Shown here: in pieces, positions 52,219 to 62,002 of the stretch
Position numbering within the stretch: the first letter of the stretch is position 1
Layout: every line of letters starts with the position of its first letter
NCBI RefSeq assembly: GCF_028728205.1
Contig: NZ_JAQYUU010000009.1
Location: forward strand, 1-64,000
Origin: Clostridium sp. 'White wine YQ'
GTDB taxonomy: Bacteria; Bacillota; Clostridia; Clostridiales; Clostridiaceae
Direction of reading: 5' to 3'
DNA length: 64,000 bases
Made by a program: the position numbers and the translations under genes
Notes under the pieces: model-generated
What the model was told of the DNA's origin: nothing
Seen by the model: the letters and a program-made list of their open reading frames with translations, nothing else
Databases searched by the model: none

Positions 52219-53106
52219 CTATGCTTTTTTGCCTATAGTTTCGCCCATTAAGACTCTTGTTTCAAAACCTAATTCAGTTTGTTCTACGATTTCCTTATCT
52301 ATCTTTACCATACCTTTTTTGAAGAATAGTACAGTGGTAGATCCTCCAAACTTAAAGTAGCCTTTTTCTTGCCCTTTTTTAACTTGTTCATATGGTTTAT
52401 AAGTTTGAATTATAGTCCCAACACAAGTTGCACCTACTTCAACATGAATTATGTCACCAAAGTTTTCAGATTTGAATATACTCCATTCTCTTTTGTTTTG
52501 GCAGAATAGTTTAGGAATATTCTTTAAAGCAATAGGGTTAACTGAATAGTAATGGCCTTCTATTTTTTTAGATTCTAAGCAAACCCCGTTATCAACAAAA
52601 TGATATCTATGATAATCAACTGGACATAATCTTAAAATCAAACAAGTTCCTCCATTATATTCGCTAGCAACTTTTTCATCTAAAAGGAGTTCTTTTAAGG
52701 AATATGTTAAACCTTTTATCTGAACAACATTATCCATATCGATATTTTCAAAGGCACTTAATCTTCCATCGCCAGGAGATACTAAAATATCAGGATTTTT
52801 ATCTATTGGTCTAGCATCTTCAGTTAATTCTCTTATAAAAAAATCATTGAAGCTAGTAAACTCTTCAGGTTTCTTTTTAGCAATTCTCATATCAATATCG
52901 AAGTCTTTAATAAATGCAGGAATCTTTTTAATGCTACCTCTTGTATCACAATGAGCACCATATATTTTGGTAAATAGTTTCTTCTTTACGAAAAGTTCAG
53001 TTATACTTTTCCCTACAGGAGAACCATAAGACCATTCTATATACTTTCCTCCAGCAACATTTTCTACTTCATAACTTTTTGTTTTTCTATTATATATTTT
53101 AATCAT
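52219..53106 (-). CDS. psd: Phosphatidylserine decarboxylase proenzyme
   Basis: 295 residues, the size of clostridial Psd. It makes phosphatidylethanolamine. The self-cleavage motif is [12 protein letters not shown] (GGST, serine about 255), where the serine becomes the pyruvoyl cofactor; [14 protein letters not shown] holds the catalytic histidines and VGATCVGTI is also conserved. I chose the ATG at 53106, with GAGG 8 nt upstream; the longer frame adds 23 residues from an AT-rich leader. No phosphatidylserine synthase gene is adjacent. Confidence 0.93.
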   Translation of the reverse strand: MIKIYNRKTKSYEVENVAGGKYIEWSYGSPVGKSITELFVKKKLFTKIYGAHCDTRGSIKKIPAFIKDFDIDMRIAKKKPEEFTSFNDFFIRELTEDARPIDKNPDILVSPGDGRLSAFENIDMDNVVQIKGLTYSLKELLLDEKVASEYNGGTCLILRLCPVDYHRYHFVDNGVCLESKKIEGHYYSVNPIALKNIPKLFCQNKREWSIFKSENFGDIIHVEVGATCVGTIIQTYKPYEQVKKGQEKGYFKFGGSTTVLFFKKGMVKIDKEIVEQTELGFETRVLMGETIGKKA

Positions 53107-53265
53107 TAAATAATCCTCACTTTGAATTATAATTACGTGATTAATTTTAGCACAAAGAGAATAAAATATTAACATTTATATGTTAAATTTTTAAATTATA
53201 AATAAATCAGATAGTTATTAAAAGGATATAGTGCTATAATTTAATTACTTGTATGTTTAAGTGTA

Positions 53266-53277
53266 TTGACTAGTCAA
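53266..53277. promoter_or_regulatory. TetR-family operator before its own gene
   Basis: Perfect palindrome TTGACTAGTCAA, 22 nt before the tetR start codon. Its core TGACTAGTCA recurs before the YhgE gene. Confidence 0.75.
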
Positions 53278-53299
53278 AAAACATATGGAGAGGATAACT

Positions 53300-53866
53300 A
53301 TGAATAAGACGAAAAAAGGAATTTTTGAGGCAGCTATAAAAATATTTTCTAAGAATGGATATAAGGGAGCAACTATGGATGAAATAGCTCTAGAGGCTGG
53401 GGTTGCAAAAGGTACTTTATATTACCATTTTAAAAGTAAGGAAGAAATATTTAGGTTTATAATAATCGAAGGCATTGGAGTTCTTACTGATGAAATAGCA
53501 GTAGTGGCCAATATAGATAACAACCCTGAAGATAATCTTAGGGAAATATGTAAAACACAACTTACAGCTTTATATAGAAATAAAGATTTCTTCAAGGTTT
53601 TAATGAGTCAGCTTTGGGGACAAGAAATAAGACAAATAGAGCTTAGAGAGCATTTACAAAAGTATATAAGGAATATAGAAGTTTATATAAAAGATGCAAT
53701 GGATAAAGGATTTATTAAGAATGGTGATTCATATTTTATTGCTTATACCTTTTTTGGAAGCTTAGTTTCTGCTGCAATTTATGAACTAGTAAATCAAGAT
53801 AAAGAGATAGATGATGTAGTAAATCACTTAATTGAATATACTTTTCATGGTTTAAGTGCAAAATAG
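53300..53866 (+). CDS. TetR/AcrR family regulator
   Basis: 188 residues. N-terminal TetR helix-turn-helix (FSKNGYKGATMDEIALEAGV, then AKGTLYYHFKSKEE) and a C-terminal ligand/dimer domain. It probably represses itself and the large membrane protein gene downstream through shared TGACTAGTCA sites. I used the ATG at 53300, after GGAGAGG. Confidence 0.92.
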   Translation: MNKTKKGIFEAAIKIFSKNGYKGATMDEIALEAGVAKGTLYYHFKSKEEIFRFIIIEGIGVLTDEIAVVANIDNNPEDNLREICKTQLTALYRNKDFFKVLMSQLWGQEIRQIELREHLQKYIRNIEVYIKDAMDKGFIKNGDSYFIAYTFFGSLVSAAIYELVNQDKEIDDVVNHLIEYTFHGLSAK

Positions 53867-53871
53867 ATAGT

Positions 53872-53923
53872 AAAGAGTTTATATGAGATTTTCATATAAA
53901 CTCTTATTTTTTTGCAAAAAAAT
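53872..53923 (+). terminator. Intrinsic terminator
   Basis: AAGAGTTTATATGA with its complement TCATATAAACTCTT around a 4-nt loop, followed by seven T. So tetR and the yhgE gene are separate transcripts. Confidence 0.9.
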
Positions 53924-54047
53924 AATATGAGATGAAAAACAAAGAAAAACTGAGAAAAATATACATGAAATCATATACTTCACCTAAAACTAGACTATAT
54001 AGTACAAAGAAATGTTTTACAAAAACCCAAAAAAGTCTCAAAATAGA

Positions 54048-54061
54048 ACTGACTAGTCAGT
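54048..54061. promoter_or_regulatory. TetR-family operator before the YhgE/Pip gene
   Basis: Perfect palindrome ACTGACTAGTCAGT, 27 nt before the start codon, sharing the 10-bp core with the operator before tetR. Confidence 0.75.
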
Positions 54062-54088
54062 ACAAAAAGTGGTGAATGAGGTGAAGTT

Positions 54089-56998
54089 ATGAAATTTTTA
54101 AAAGTTGCAAAGGAGGATCTTTCTTCAATTTATAAGAATAGATTCTTAAGATTTGCTATCGCAGGAATAATTATAGTACCGTTGCTTTATAGCTTACTTT
54201 ATTTAGCGGCATTCTGGGATCCATATTCTAGAATGGATAAACTTCCAGTTGCAGTTGTAAACCTCGATGCGGGAGCCACAATGGATGGAAAAGAAGTAAA
54301 CTATGGTAAAGATATTACAGATGAACTTAAAGATAACAAGGATATGGGGTGGAGATTTGTAAGTTATCAGGATGCAGTAGACGGAACAAAGGGAGATAAG
54401 TATTACTCCATGTTTGTAATCCCAGAGGATTTTTCAAAGAATGTAGTTACTGCAAAAGACTCTACACCTGTAAAGGCAGATATTATTTATACATCAAACA
54501 ATAGAAAAAACTTCCTAGCATCTCAAATAGGAAGCAAGGTAGAAGATAAACTAAAGGCAACAATTAATGAAAAGATTTCTAAGGAATATGTGAAGGTTAC
54601 TTACGAAAATCTTGATACTGTAAAATCTGGAATGAATGATGCCGCAGATGGAAGCGGTAAGTTGGCAGATGGATTAACCACGCTAAAAGGAAACATTCCA
54701 GCTTTAGAAGATGGAGTTAATAAGCTTTATGATGGATCAAATCAATTAAATGGAGGATTAGCTGAACTTAATAAAAATGTTTCAACTATAAATCCTGCTG
54801 AGCTAGTCAAGATCTCAAGTTATTTGACTCCAGAAAATAAAGACAAAATCACAAATATAATAGCTACAGCAAGACAATTTGAAAACAAGGATTTATCTTC
54901 TTTAGATAAAATAACACCAGAGACCATAAATCAGGTTAATAAGAGCTTTACTGATTTACAAGCTGTAACTAATTCAAATGGATTAAAGGTAATTCTTAGT
55001 CAGCCATCAATACAAAAGTTAGTAACTCAAATGAATCCTAATAATCCAGATGGATATCAGCAGATAGCATTAAGAATGCAGAATGTTGATAAACTACTTA
55101 CAGACGCAACAGCTCTTCAAGGAACTTTAGCAGATTTACAAGGAAAGATTCCGAGTGAATTATTAAATGCAGATGCTAATGCACAATTACAGAACTTAAA
55201 AGTATTAACAGTTGCAGCAAACAATTTACAAAGTGCAAGCAAGCTTATCACTAATGATGATATAACTAAATTATCTGCACTTTTAAGTAATCCAAGCTCT
55301 ATGCAGGATTTAATTACAAAAGTTGAAACAACTAATAATCAACTAAAAAATATAAATGCTGGCTTAGATCAAATGCTTAAACCTTTAAAAGATGCAGGTA
55401 TGACAGAGGATCAAGCTATAAATGCATTAAACACTAATATTCAAGGATTAATAAATTCAATAAAAACTCAAGCAGCAGCTGCAGCAAGTACAAATGCACC
55501 AACTATACAAGTTCCAACAAGCTCAGCAGCATTAATAGCAGGTTCGTTAACATTAACTGAAGGATTACTATCTAACAAAGCATTATTAACTGATGCATCA
55601 ACTCAGTTAACTAGCTTAGATGCTTCAGTTAAAGCAAAGGCTTACTTAATGGCTCAAAATCCAAATAGTGTAACAGCCTTAAAGAACTTACTAAACAATT
55701 ATAATCCTACGATGACTGCTATAAATAATGAGGTTCCATTATTAAATTCACTAGGTCAGTTAATGACACCAGATAATATTAATGAAATTAATGGACTTAT
55801 GGCAAACGTAGGAACACTAAAAACAGATATAGCTAATAATCAAGACAACTTAAATCTACTAATGGATGTAGCAACAGTATCAAAAGATCCAAGCGTAAAA
55901 GCTCTAATTCCAAAGCTAATATCAGTTCAAACAGATATTAATAATGCAAAACCTATATTAAATGACTTATCTTCTCCACAAACTATGGAGTTATTACAAA
56001 ATAGTCCTAAGTATGTAGGTATGGTAAAGGGACTTCAAAAGGATCTTAAGACAAATGATCAGATATTAGCTGAAGCAAATATAGCTATAAGTGAAGGAAA
56101 GATTGAGGAAGCTAAGGCATTAATTAATGGACTACCTGCCTTAACAAGTGGAGTTAACCAATTATATGATGGATCAACTCAGTTAAAAGGTGGACTTGGA
56201 GACCTTAAAGGAAGTGTTCCTGAATTAAAAGATGGGGTAACTAAACTTTCTGATGGTTCTAATGAACTTTCCTCTAAACTTAAAGATGGAGCAAGTGATT
56301 TAGATAAAGGATTAGTTAATACTCCAGATGAAATGGGCACATTTATTTCAAATCCAGTAAACATGGATAATAAGATAATTGATGAGGTAAAAAATTACGG
56401 AACAGGCTTTGCACCATACTTTATACCATTATCTCTATGGGTAGGAGCTCTTATGATGTTCTTTGTACTTTCACCTAAGTCAAAGGCTGAAAGAGAAGGA
56501 AAGAAGATGAGTTCAATTTCAGTAGTTTTGGGTAAATATATGACACTAGGACTTATAGGTATGGTTCAAGCAATACTTGCAAGTTTAATAGTATTAGCAT
56601 TAGGCTTAAGTCCTCAAAACATGGCACTATATTTCTTATTTAATATGCTAATGTCGTTAACTTTTGTAGCTATGATTCAATTCTTCATAACTACACTAGG
56701 AGATGGAGGAAAATTAATAGCAATAGTTTTATTAATACTTCAATTAACAGCTTGTGCAGGTACTTTCCCATTAGAAGTAGTACCAAACTTCTTTAAAGTA
56801 CTTAATCCATATATGCCATTCACTTATGCAGTAAAAGCATTAAGAGAAGCTATTTCAGGAACAGACGTATCTGTAATAGCTCAGTGTTCAGGTGTATTTG
56901 CATTAATTTCAGTAGTATTTGTATCACTAACTATAGTATTTAAGAAAAAAGGTGACTATATATCAGATAAGATAGAAGAAGTAAAACAAGCAGCATAA
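54089..56998 (+). CDS. YhgE/Pip family membrane protein
   Basis: 969 residues. One N-terminal helix (about 20-45, FAIAGIIIVPLLYSLLYLAA), a very long outer region with repeats of the DGxxxLxxGL kind (GSGKLADGLTTLKG near 190, QLYDGSTQLKGGLGDLKG near 695), and about five C-terminal helices resembling an ABC-2 permease. Family members include the lactococcal phage-infection protein Pip and YhgE-type membrane proteins involved in secretion or surface functions; the role here is unknown. Expression is likely TetR-controlled. Confidence 0.88.
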   Translation: MKFLKVAKEDLSSIYKNRFLRFAIAGIIIVPLLYSLLYLAAFWDPYSRMDKLPVAVVNLDAGATMDGKEVNYGKDITDELKDNKDMGWRFVSYQDAVDGTKGDKYYSMFVIPEDFSKNVVTAKDSTPVKADIIYTSNNRKNFLASQIGSKVEDKLKATINEKISKEYVKVTYENLDTVKSGMNDAADGSGKLADGLTTLKGNIPALEDGVNKLYDGSNQLNGGLAELNKNVSTINPAELVKISSYLTPENKDKITNIIATARQFENKDLSSLDKITPETINQVNKSFTDLQAVTNSNGLKVILSQPSIQKLVTQMNPNNPDGYQQIALRMQNVDKLLTDATALQGTLADLQGKIPSELLNADANAQLQNLKVLTVAANNLQSASKLITNDDITKLSALLSNPSSMQDLITKVETTNNQLKNINAGLDQMLKPLKDAGMTEDQAINALNTNIQGLINSIKTQAAAAASTNAPTIQVPTSSAALIAGSLTLTEGLLSNKALLTDASTQLTSLDASVKAKAYLMAQNPNSVTALKNLLNNYNPTMTAINNEVPLLNSLGQLMTPDNINEINGLMANVGTLKTDIANNQDNLNLLMDVATVSKDPSVKALIPKLISVQTDINNAKPILNDLSSPQTMELLQNSPKYVGMVKGLQKDLKTNDQILAEANIAISEGKIEEAKALINGLPALTSGVNQLYDGSTQLKGGLGDLKGSVPELKDGVTKLSDGSNELSSKLKDGASDLDKGLVNTPDEMGTFISNPVNMDNKIIDEVKNYGTGFAPYFIPLSLWVGALMMFFVLSPKSKAEREGKKMSSISVVLGKYMTLGLIGMVQAILASLIVLALGLSPQNMALYFLFNMLMSLTFVAMIQFFITTLGDGGKLIAIVLLILQLTACAGTFPLEVVPNFFKVLNPYMPFTYAVKALREAISGTDVSVIAQCSGVFALISVVFVSLTIVFKKKGDYISDKIEEVKQAA

Positions 56999-57009
56999 AA
57001 TAATGAATT

Positions 57010-57047
57010 AATGAAGCAGAAACTTAAGGGTTTTTGCTTCATTTTTA
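57010..57047 (+). terminator. Intrinsic terminator
   Basis: AATGAAGCAGAAAC / GTTTTTGCTTCATT with a short loop and T run. Confidence 0.9.
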
Positions 57048-57141
57048 ATTTCCCGGAAAATATTGACATGGGTAAGTCCGAATGATAGTATTAACACATA
57101 AAAGGTTATTTGATACCATATAATAATTTGAGGTGGAATTT

Positions 57142-58125
57142 ATGAGAGTAGAATTACAAGGTAAATTAGAATTAATGACCTATAATTATTTTGAAGCAAA
57201 AAAAGAATTTAAGTGGGATATGGCTATACTCAATCATTTCATAGCATTGAGTTATGCTTCAAGGAACAGAAGAATAGAAACTCAAAAAATTAAAGAAATA
57301 AGAGACTTCATTAAAGATACAACAGGAATATTTTCAAAGTTTAGAGGAAATAACCTATCCTTAATGTCACTACTTTTATCTTTTGAAGATAACTATAAGG
57401 AAGTATTTAAGGACATAGAAGAATGGACACTAAAGCTTAAGGAAAAAGGAATATCTTCTTATGAATATAGTCCAATGATAGCTTATACTATTTTAAAGAA
57501 CACAAGTTTTGAAAATAGAGAAGAAAAAATAGAAAGAACTAAGCTATTCTATGAAGATATGAAAAGAAATCATATGTTTTTAACCTTTAAGGATGATTAT
57601 GTATATGCATCTCTTCTTGGATGTACAGATTTAGATGTTAAAGAGACCTCAGAAAAAATAGAATATATCTACAATAAATTAAGTAAAATGAAGTATAGCA
57701 AAAGCAACGGACTTCAAACTGTCTCACATATTTTAGCTTTAAGTGAGGATTTTGACTATAGAATAAGTTTATTTGATCATATGGTATCAGAATTAGAGGA
57801 AAAGAAGGTTAAGGTTAGAACTTATACACTTCCATCAATAGCGTTAATGTCATTAATAACTGATGATGCAAATCTTATATGCAGTGAAGTTTCTGAAATA
57901 TATGAGGAGCTTAAACGTATGAAGGGATATAAGTATGGAGTTGAAGGTTATATAAAAACCATGTTTAGTTGTATATTAGCTACAAGCATGTATACTGAAG
58001 GAGAAAATAAGATGGCAGACATATCTACAGGATTATCAATGCAGCTAATAGCAGTAGCGCAGCAGCAAGCTATGATGGCAGCAGCCTCAGCAGCGGCAGC
58101 TTCTTCTGCAGCATCAAGTTCTTAA
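57142..58125 (+). CDS. DUF4003 family protein
   Basis: 327 residues, all-helical and soluble, with the DUF4003 look (ALSYASRNRRIE; MIAYTILKNTSFE; YASLLGCTDLDV; PSIALMSLITDD). The C-terminal 30 residues are almost pure alanine, glutamine and serine, a low-complexity tail. The function is unknown. I used the ATG at 57142, with TTGAGGTGG upstream; a GTG at 57133 sits inside that site. The next gene follows 18 nt later. Confidence 0.75.
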   Translation: MRVELQGKLELMTYNYFEAKKEFKWDMAILNHFIALSYASRNRRIETQKIKEIRDFIKDTTGIFSKFRGNNLSLMSLLLSFEDNYKEVFKDIEEWTLKLKEKGISSYEYSPMIAYTILKNTSFENREEKIERTKLFYEDMKRNHMFLTFKDDYVYASLLGCTDLDVKETSEKIEYIYNKLSKMKYSKSNGLQTVSHILALSEDFDYRISLFDHMVSELEEKKVKVRTYTLPSIALMSLITDDANLICSEVSEIYEELKRMKGYKYGVEGYIKTMFSCILATSMYTEGENKMADISTGLSMQLIAVAQQQAMMAAASAAAASSAASSS

Positions 58126-58143
58126 AATATATAGGGGGAGAAT

Positions 58144-59754
58144 ATGAGAAAAGCAGGTAAGGTGTTTAAAGTTTTAGCAATAAGTTTTATATGCATTTTG
58201 TTTATAAATCCAATTCATGCCTTTGGGGCATCGAAGGAATATTATATATCTAATATTGATATTAACGCAACAGTAGATGATAAAGGAAATATGCAGGTTA
58301 AGGAAACTTATAAATATAACTTTACGGGAAGCTTTAATGGAATAAAGAGAAATATAAAAACTAATGGCTCAGATGGGATAGAAAATGTTAAGGTTAATAT
58401 TAATGACAAAGAAGATGTTAACCAAAGCAATAGTGAAGAGGACAATACCTATAAGTTAAGTGAATCAGGAAATAGTGAAGAGGTTAAAATCTTTAGTAAG
58501 AGCCAAGACGAGGAAAAGGTATTTAATATTAGCTATACAGTTAAAAATGTAGTTACAAAATATAATGATTTATCTGAACTTAAGTGGGTTTTTTATAAAA
58601 ATGAAGATAACGTTAAAACAGATAGTATAAATGTTTATATTACCTTACCAAAGGGTATTACAAGTGATGTTAGCTTCACTGGTGAAGGGCCTAGTAGAGG
58701 AGTAGCAGGTAATATTGATAATAAGTTTATTAAACTAAGCTTAAGTAATATGGAAGAGAATGAAGTAATAGGGGCAACTGTACACTTTCCAGTAGCTTGG
58801 GTAAATACTTCAAAAACTATAGATAAAAACTATGATGAATATAAGAACGAATCACTTAAAGAAAATAATAAAACAAACATAGCAATAATGGTAGGGATAA
58901 CCCTAGGAATGATATTAATAGGTGGCTCAATTTATGCTGTTAGTAATAAGAGAAAAAAAGAAATAGCAAAATATAGAGAAGACTATATATTCTTTAATGG
59001 AGATCATTATGAGGATATACCATCAGATATGACTCCAGCCTTAGTAACTGTCTTACTTGATAATAATGTTGAAATGAAGGATTTCTTAGCAAGTATATTA
59101 TATTTAGCTAATAAAGGATTTATTAAGTTTGAAGAAAAGATAGATGAAGATAATTATGAGGAAGTTGCATTTAATCTAGTAAATGGGGTAGATAAATCTT
59201 ATTTATTAAAGAGTGAAAAGTATTTATTATACTGGTTAAATAAATTATCACAAAATGGTAGAGTAGATTTTTCTACACTAATGGAAGATGCAAGTGAGAA
59301 AAGCTTTAGGGATAGATATAATGAATGGGTTAGCAGAGTAAATGAGGATGCTTATGACCTTAATATGTATGTCCACTTAGCAGGAAAAGATAGATTAACC
59401 AATGAATATGAAAATGAAAGACTTAAATGGAAAGCCTTTAAGAGATATTTAGTAGACCTAGATGATAAGGAAGGACTAAAGAAACTAGATGTATGGCAAA
59501 GAATACTCCCTTACGCTATTTCATTAGATATATTTGAGATGATATCAGAGCATATAAGAAGAACTCCAGGATATAATGATGCATATAATCCTATGTGTAA
59601 TTATGGATTCTTATATTTCTATACAATGTCTTATCAGGATAACTTTAATGATCAATTTAGTCAAAGTGCTCCTAATACAAGTTCAAGCTCCAGCTTCACA
59701 GGGGGAGACGGAGGCGGTGGATTTGGTGGAGGTGGAGGAAGTAGTGCCTTCTAA
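58144..59754 (+). CDS. DUF2207 family membrane protein
   Basis: 536 residues. Signal peptide (about 1-28, ending HAFGA), an outer DUF2207 domain (about 30-225), one membrane helix (about 245-266, IAIMVGITLGMILIGGSIYA), then a long cytoplasmic part ending in a glycine-serine tail (GGDGGGGFGGGGGSSAF) characteristic of the family. The function is unknown. It lies 18 nt after DUF4003 and is probably cotranscribed. AGGGGGA precedes the ATG. Confidence 0.88.
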   Translation: MRKAGKVFKVLAISFICILFINPIHAFGASKEYYISNIDINATVDDKGNMQVKETYKYNFTGSFNGIKRNIKTNGSDGIENVKVNINDKEDVNQSNSEEDNTYKLSESGNSEEVKIFSKSQDEEKVFNISYTVKNVVTKYNDLSELKWVFYKNEDNVKTDSINVYITLPKGITSDVSFTGEGPSRGVAGNIDNKFIKLSLSNMEENEVIGATVHFPVAWVNTSKTIDKNYDEYKNESLKENNKTNIAIMVGITLGMILIGGSIYAVSNKRKKEIAKYREDYIFFNGDHYEDIPSDMTPALVTVLLDNNVEMKDFLASILYLANKGFIKFEEKIDEDNYEEVAFNLVNGVDKSYLLKSEKYLLYWLNKLSQNGRVDFSTLMEDASEKSFRDRYNEWVSRVNEDAYDLNMYVHLAGKDRLTNEYENERLKWKAFKRYLVDLDDKEGLKKLDVWQRILPYAISLDIFEMISEHIRRTPGYNDAYNPMCNYGFLYFYTMSYQDNFNDQFSQSAPNTSSSSSFTGGDGGGGFGGGGGSSAF

Positions 59755-59795
59755 AAATCATTAACTGTGATATAATTTAATATAGAAATTTAAAT

Positions 59796-59830
59796 AGTGG
59801 GCTTATATAATAAAAAGCTCACTTTTTATT
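59796..59830 (+). terminator. Intrinsic terminator
   Basis: AGTGGGCTT / AAGCTCACT with a 10-nt loop and TTTTTATTT. It stands between the DUF2207 gene and pdxK, close to the pdxK ribosome binding site, so it could also attenuate pdxK. Confidence 0.75.
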
Positions 59831-59844
59831 TGGGGGAATAATTT

Positions 59845-60705
59845 ATGAAAAGAGTAGCAGCAGTACATGATCTATGTGGCTTTGGAAAAGCTTCTTTAAA
59901 TACAATAGTTCCTATATTATCCTCTATGGGAGTTCAGGTGTGTGCATTACCTACAGCAGTTTTATCAACTCATACTGGTGGATATGAAGGTTTTGCCTTT
60001 GAGGATTTAACAGAATATATGGGGAAACATATAGAACATTGGAAAAAGCTTAACTTAGATTTTGATTGTATATATACAGGATATTTAGGTTCTTATAAAC
60101 AAGTAGAACTTATAAAGGATTTTATAGAGTATTTTGAAAGAAAAGATAACTTGGTGTTAATTGATCCCGTAATGGGGGACGATGGAGAGCTTTATCCTTC
60201 AATAACTGAGGATATGGTTAGAGAAATGAGAGAGCTTATAGCTCATGGTGACATAATAACACCAAATGTTACAGAGGCTCAAATGCTGCTGAATATAGAA
60301 TATAAAGGCTGTAGAAATATAGCTGAGTGGAAGGAAATATTAATAAAGCTATCAAAGCTAGGAGCAAAAAAAGTAGTATTAACTTCTGCAAAAGAAGAGG
60401 GTAATGATAAGGTATTAACCTTGGCTTATGATGGAGAAGAGGAAAGATTCTATAAAATAGAAAATCCTCATGTAGATGTATCATTCCCAGGAACAGGAGA
60501 CACCTTTGCTTCACTTGTGGTTGGATATATGCTTAAGGAAGAAGGGTTTAAGGAAAGTTTACGAAAGTCCTGCAGCTTTATATATAAGATGATAACTGAG
60601 AGCAATGGCAAGGTTAAGGATATAAGAGAAGGCTTACCACTAGAAAGCTTCATGAGAGAGCTAATTATGGAGGAATTTGAGTTATTAGAGCTTTCTGAGA
60701 TATAA
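59845..60705 (+). CDS. Pyridoxamine/pyridoxal kinase
   Basis: 286 residues, ribokinase-like. HDLCGFGKASL near the N-terminus and PTAVLSTHTGGYEG form the substrate site; VLIDPVMGDDGELY, NVTEAQMLL and the anion-hole SFPGTGDTFASL (catalytic aspartate) are typical of PdxK/PdxY-type vitamin B6 kinases that make pyridoxal 5'-phosphate. TTGGGGGAA precedes the ATG. Confidence 0.9.
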   Translation: MKRVAAVHDLCGFGKASLNTIVPILSSMGVQVCALPTAVLSTHTGGYEGFAFEDLTEYMGKHIEHWKKLNLDFDCIYTGYLGSYKQVELIKDFIEYFERKDNLVLIDPVMGDDGELYPSITEDMVREMRELIAHGDIITPNVTEAQMLLNIEYKGCRNIAEWKEILIKLSKLGAKKVVLTSAKEEGNDKVLTLAYDGEEERFYKIENPHVDVSFPGTGDTFASLVVGYMLKEEGFKESLRKSCSFIYKMITESNGKVKDIREGLPLESFMRELIMEEFELLELSEI

Positions 60706-60821
60706 TTTGTAAGTTGACAGTAAAACCCTAATATATTAAAATTTAATAGTGATTTCCATGGTGTATTCTATAAATATGCTATGTAAATCTTACATATAAT
60801 TTGAGTTTCACATTCAAATTA

Positions 60822-60918
60822 TATAATTTAGATTCAACTATAATTTATACGTGCCAGAAAATTGTTTGAAACCACAATTTTCAAACAAGTATAAATTAAG
60901 TTTCATAACTAAATTATA
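60822..60918. repeat. Three-tier inverted repeat upstream of tRNA-Arg(CCT)
   Basis: Three nested perfect 10-bp stems: TATAATTTAG (60822) with CTAAATTATA (60909); TAATTTATAC (60841) with GTATAAATTA (60889); TTGTTTGAAA (60862) with TTTCAAACAA (60879). They are separated by unpaired segments of about 10 nt. The element ends 1 nt before the tRNA. A further small hairpin (TATGTAA / TTACATA) precedes it. Confidence 0.8.
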
Positions 60919-60919
60919 G

Positions 60920-60994
60920 GCCTTCGTAGTTAAATGGATATAACAGTCCCCTCCTAAGGGACCGTTGTGGGTTCGATTCCCGCCGGGGGTACCA
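60920..60994 (+). tRNA. tRNA-Arg (CCT anticodon)
   Basis: A 75-nt cloverleaf: acceptor GCCTTCG pairs with CGGGGGT (using G-T pairs), anticodon CCT in CTCCTAA, T-arm GTGGG TTCGATT CCCGC, encoded CCA. Lone tRNA-Arg(CCT) genes are common integration targets, but no integrase is seen beside it. Confidence 0.9.
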
Positions 60995-61001
60995 GTTGTT
61001 T

Positions 61002-61036
61002 AAAAAAGCTTAGCCGTTATGGTTAAGCTTTTTTTT
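61002..61036 (+). terminator. Terminator of tRNA-Arg(CCT)
   Basis: AAAAAAGCTTAGCC / GGTTAAGCTTTTTT with a T run of eight. Confidence 0.9.
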
Positions 61037-61425
61037 GTTCATTGAAATGGATTAACTAAAATAGTTGACTCATTTATTTTTTTACAATATGTAATTTATT
61101 GTATGTTTTGAGCGTTATATATATTGAGAAAGATATCGTATCAAGTGAAATTAAATTATTGGAATTTGACAAATATAATTAGCATATTAAGTTTTTTATT
61201 TATAAAATTTAAAAACAATTCAAAATTTAGATAAAGATAATTAGAACGTAATGGAAATGAAACAAAATAATGATTAATATGTAAAATATTAGATTAAATT
61301 GTGTTACAAAATGTTATATTATTTTCAAAAAATTACAAATTATAACAAACATAATATGATATTATTTATTGGACAATGTGTGCACAGATTGTTAAAAATG
61401 TAGAATATTAGAAGGAGAGGATCAA
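61037..61425. other. Intergenic region before the secreted-protein gene
   Basis: About 390 extremely AT-rich bases. I see no gene or stable hairpin and no promoter pair that I can call with confidence. It probably holds the promoter and control region of the following operon. Confidence 0.5.
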
Positions 61426-61875
61426 GTGATTAATACAAAAAAGGTAGTAAAGGTGATGTTAGGTTTATTGTTATGCGCATTTATTTTTGGGAAGGATAAC
61501 ATAGCTCAATCTAAGGCATTTTATATGGCGTTGGCTCCATATTCAAGCTTTAGAGCAGTTGATGCAGATGATACAAGAGATTCAAAGGATTATTTAAGTT
61601 ACTCAAGTGGATACATTAACTTAGCAACGATATATGATGTGGATTCATATTATGTACAAGCTAGAGCTGTAGCTAGCCCATATGCAGATCTAAATGCAGC
61701 AAGTAATATATATTCATCAACAGTATTAGCAAAACAAGGATCTGGGAATGTTCCGATTCCAGAAGGGTATAGTGGGAAAAAAATGAGTTTAGGAAGCACT
61801 TATTATCTTGCACTTAAGAATATAAATAGTACTACAGACTATAGAAATGCAAGTGGTACTTTTGGGTGGTACTAA
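61426..61875 (+). CDS. Secreted protein of unknown function
   Basis: 149 residues from a GTG start after AAGGAGAGG. An N-terminal signal peptide (VVKVMLGLLLCAFIFG, cleavage perhaps after QSKA near 31) is followed by a mature part of about 118 residues. That part is rich in Tyr, Ser, Ala and Asn, with no cysteine, and ends FGWY. I do not recognise it. Genes for ABC-2-like membrane proteins follow, as seen in bacteriocin-immunity or peptide-export operons, but that role is inference only. Confidence 0.6.
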   Translation: MINTKKVVKVMLGLLLCAFIFGKDNIAQSKAFYMALAPYSSFRAVDADDTRDSKDYLSYSSGYINLATIYDVDSYYVQARAVASPYADLNAASNIYSSTVLAKQGSGNVPIPEGYSGKKMSLGSTYYLALKNINSTTDYRNASGTFGWY

Positions 61876-62002
61876 AAGTAAGTTAGCTTATATCTAGTTA
61901 TAAATATAAAGCATAGATTTTTTGTTTTTATTTGTAGCAATAAGGATACTATAGAAAACTTTGTTGCTACAAATATTACATTGATTGGTAGAGGAGAAGA
62001 AT

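Noticed and set aside
60920..61425. tRNA-Arg(CCT) as the attachment site of an integrated element
   Set aside because: No integrase gene and no duplicated tRNA 3' end are visible in the following sequence of this window.
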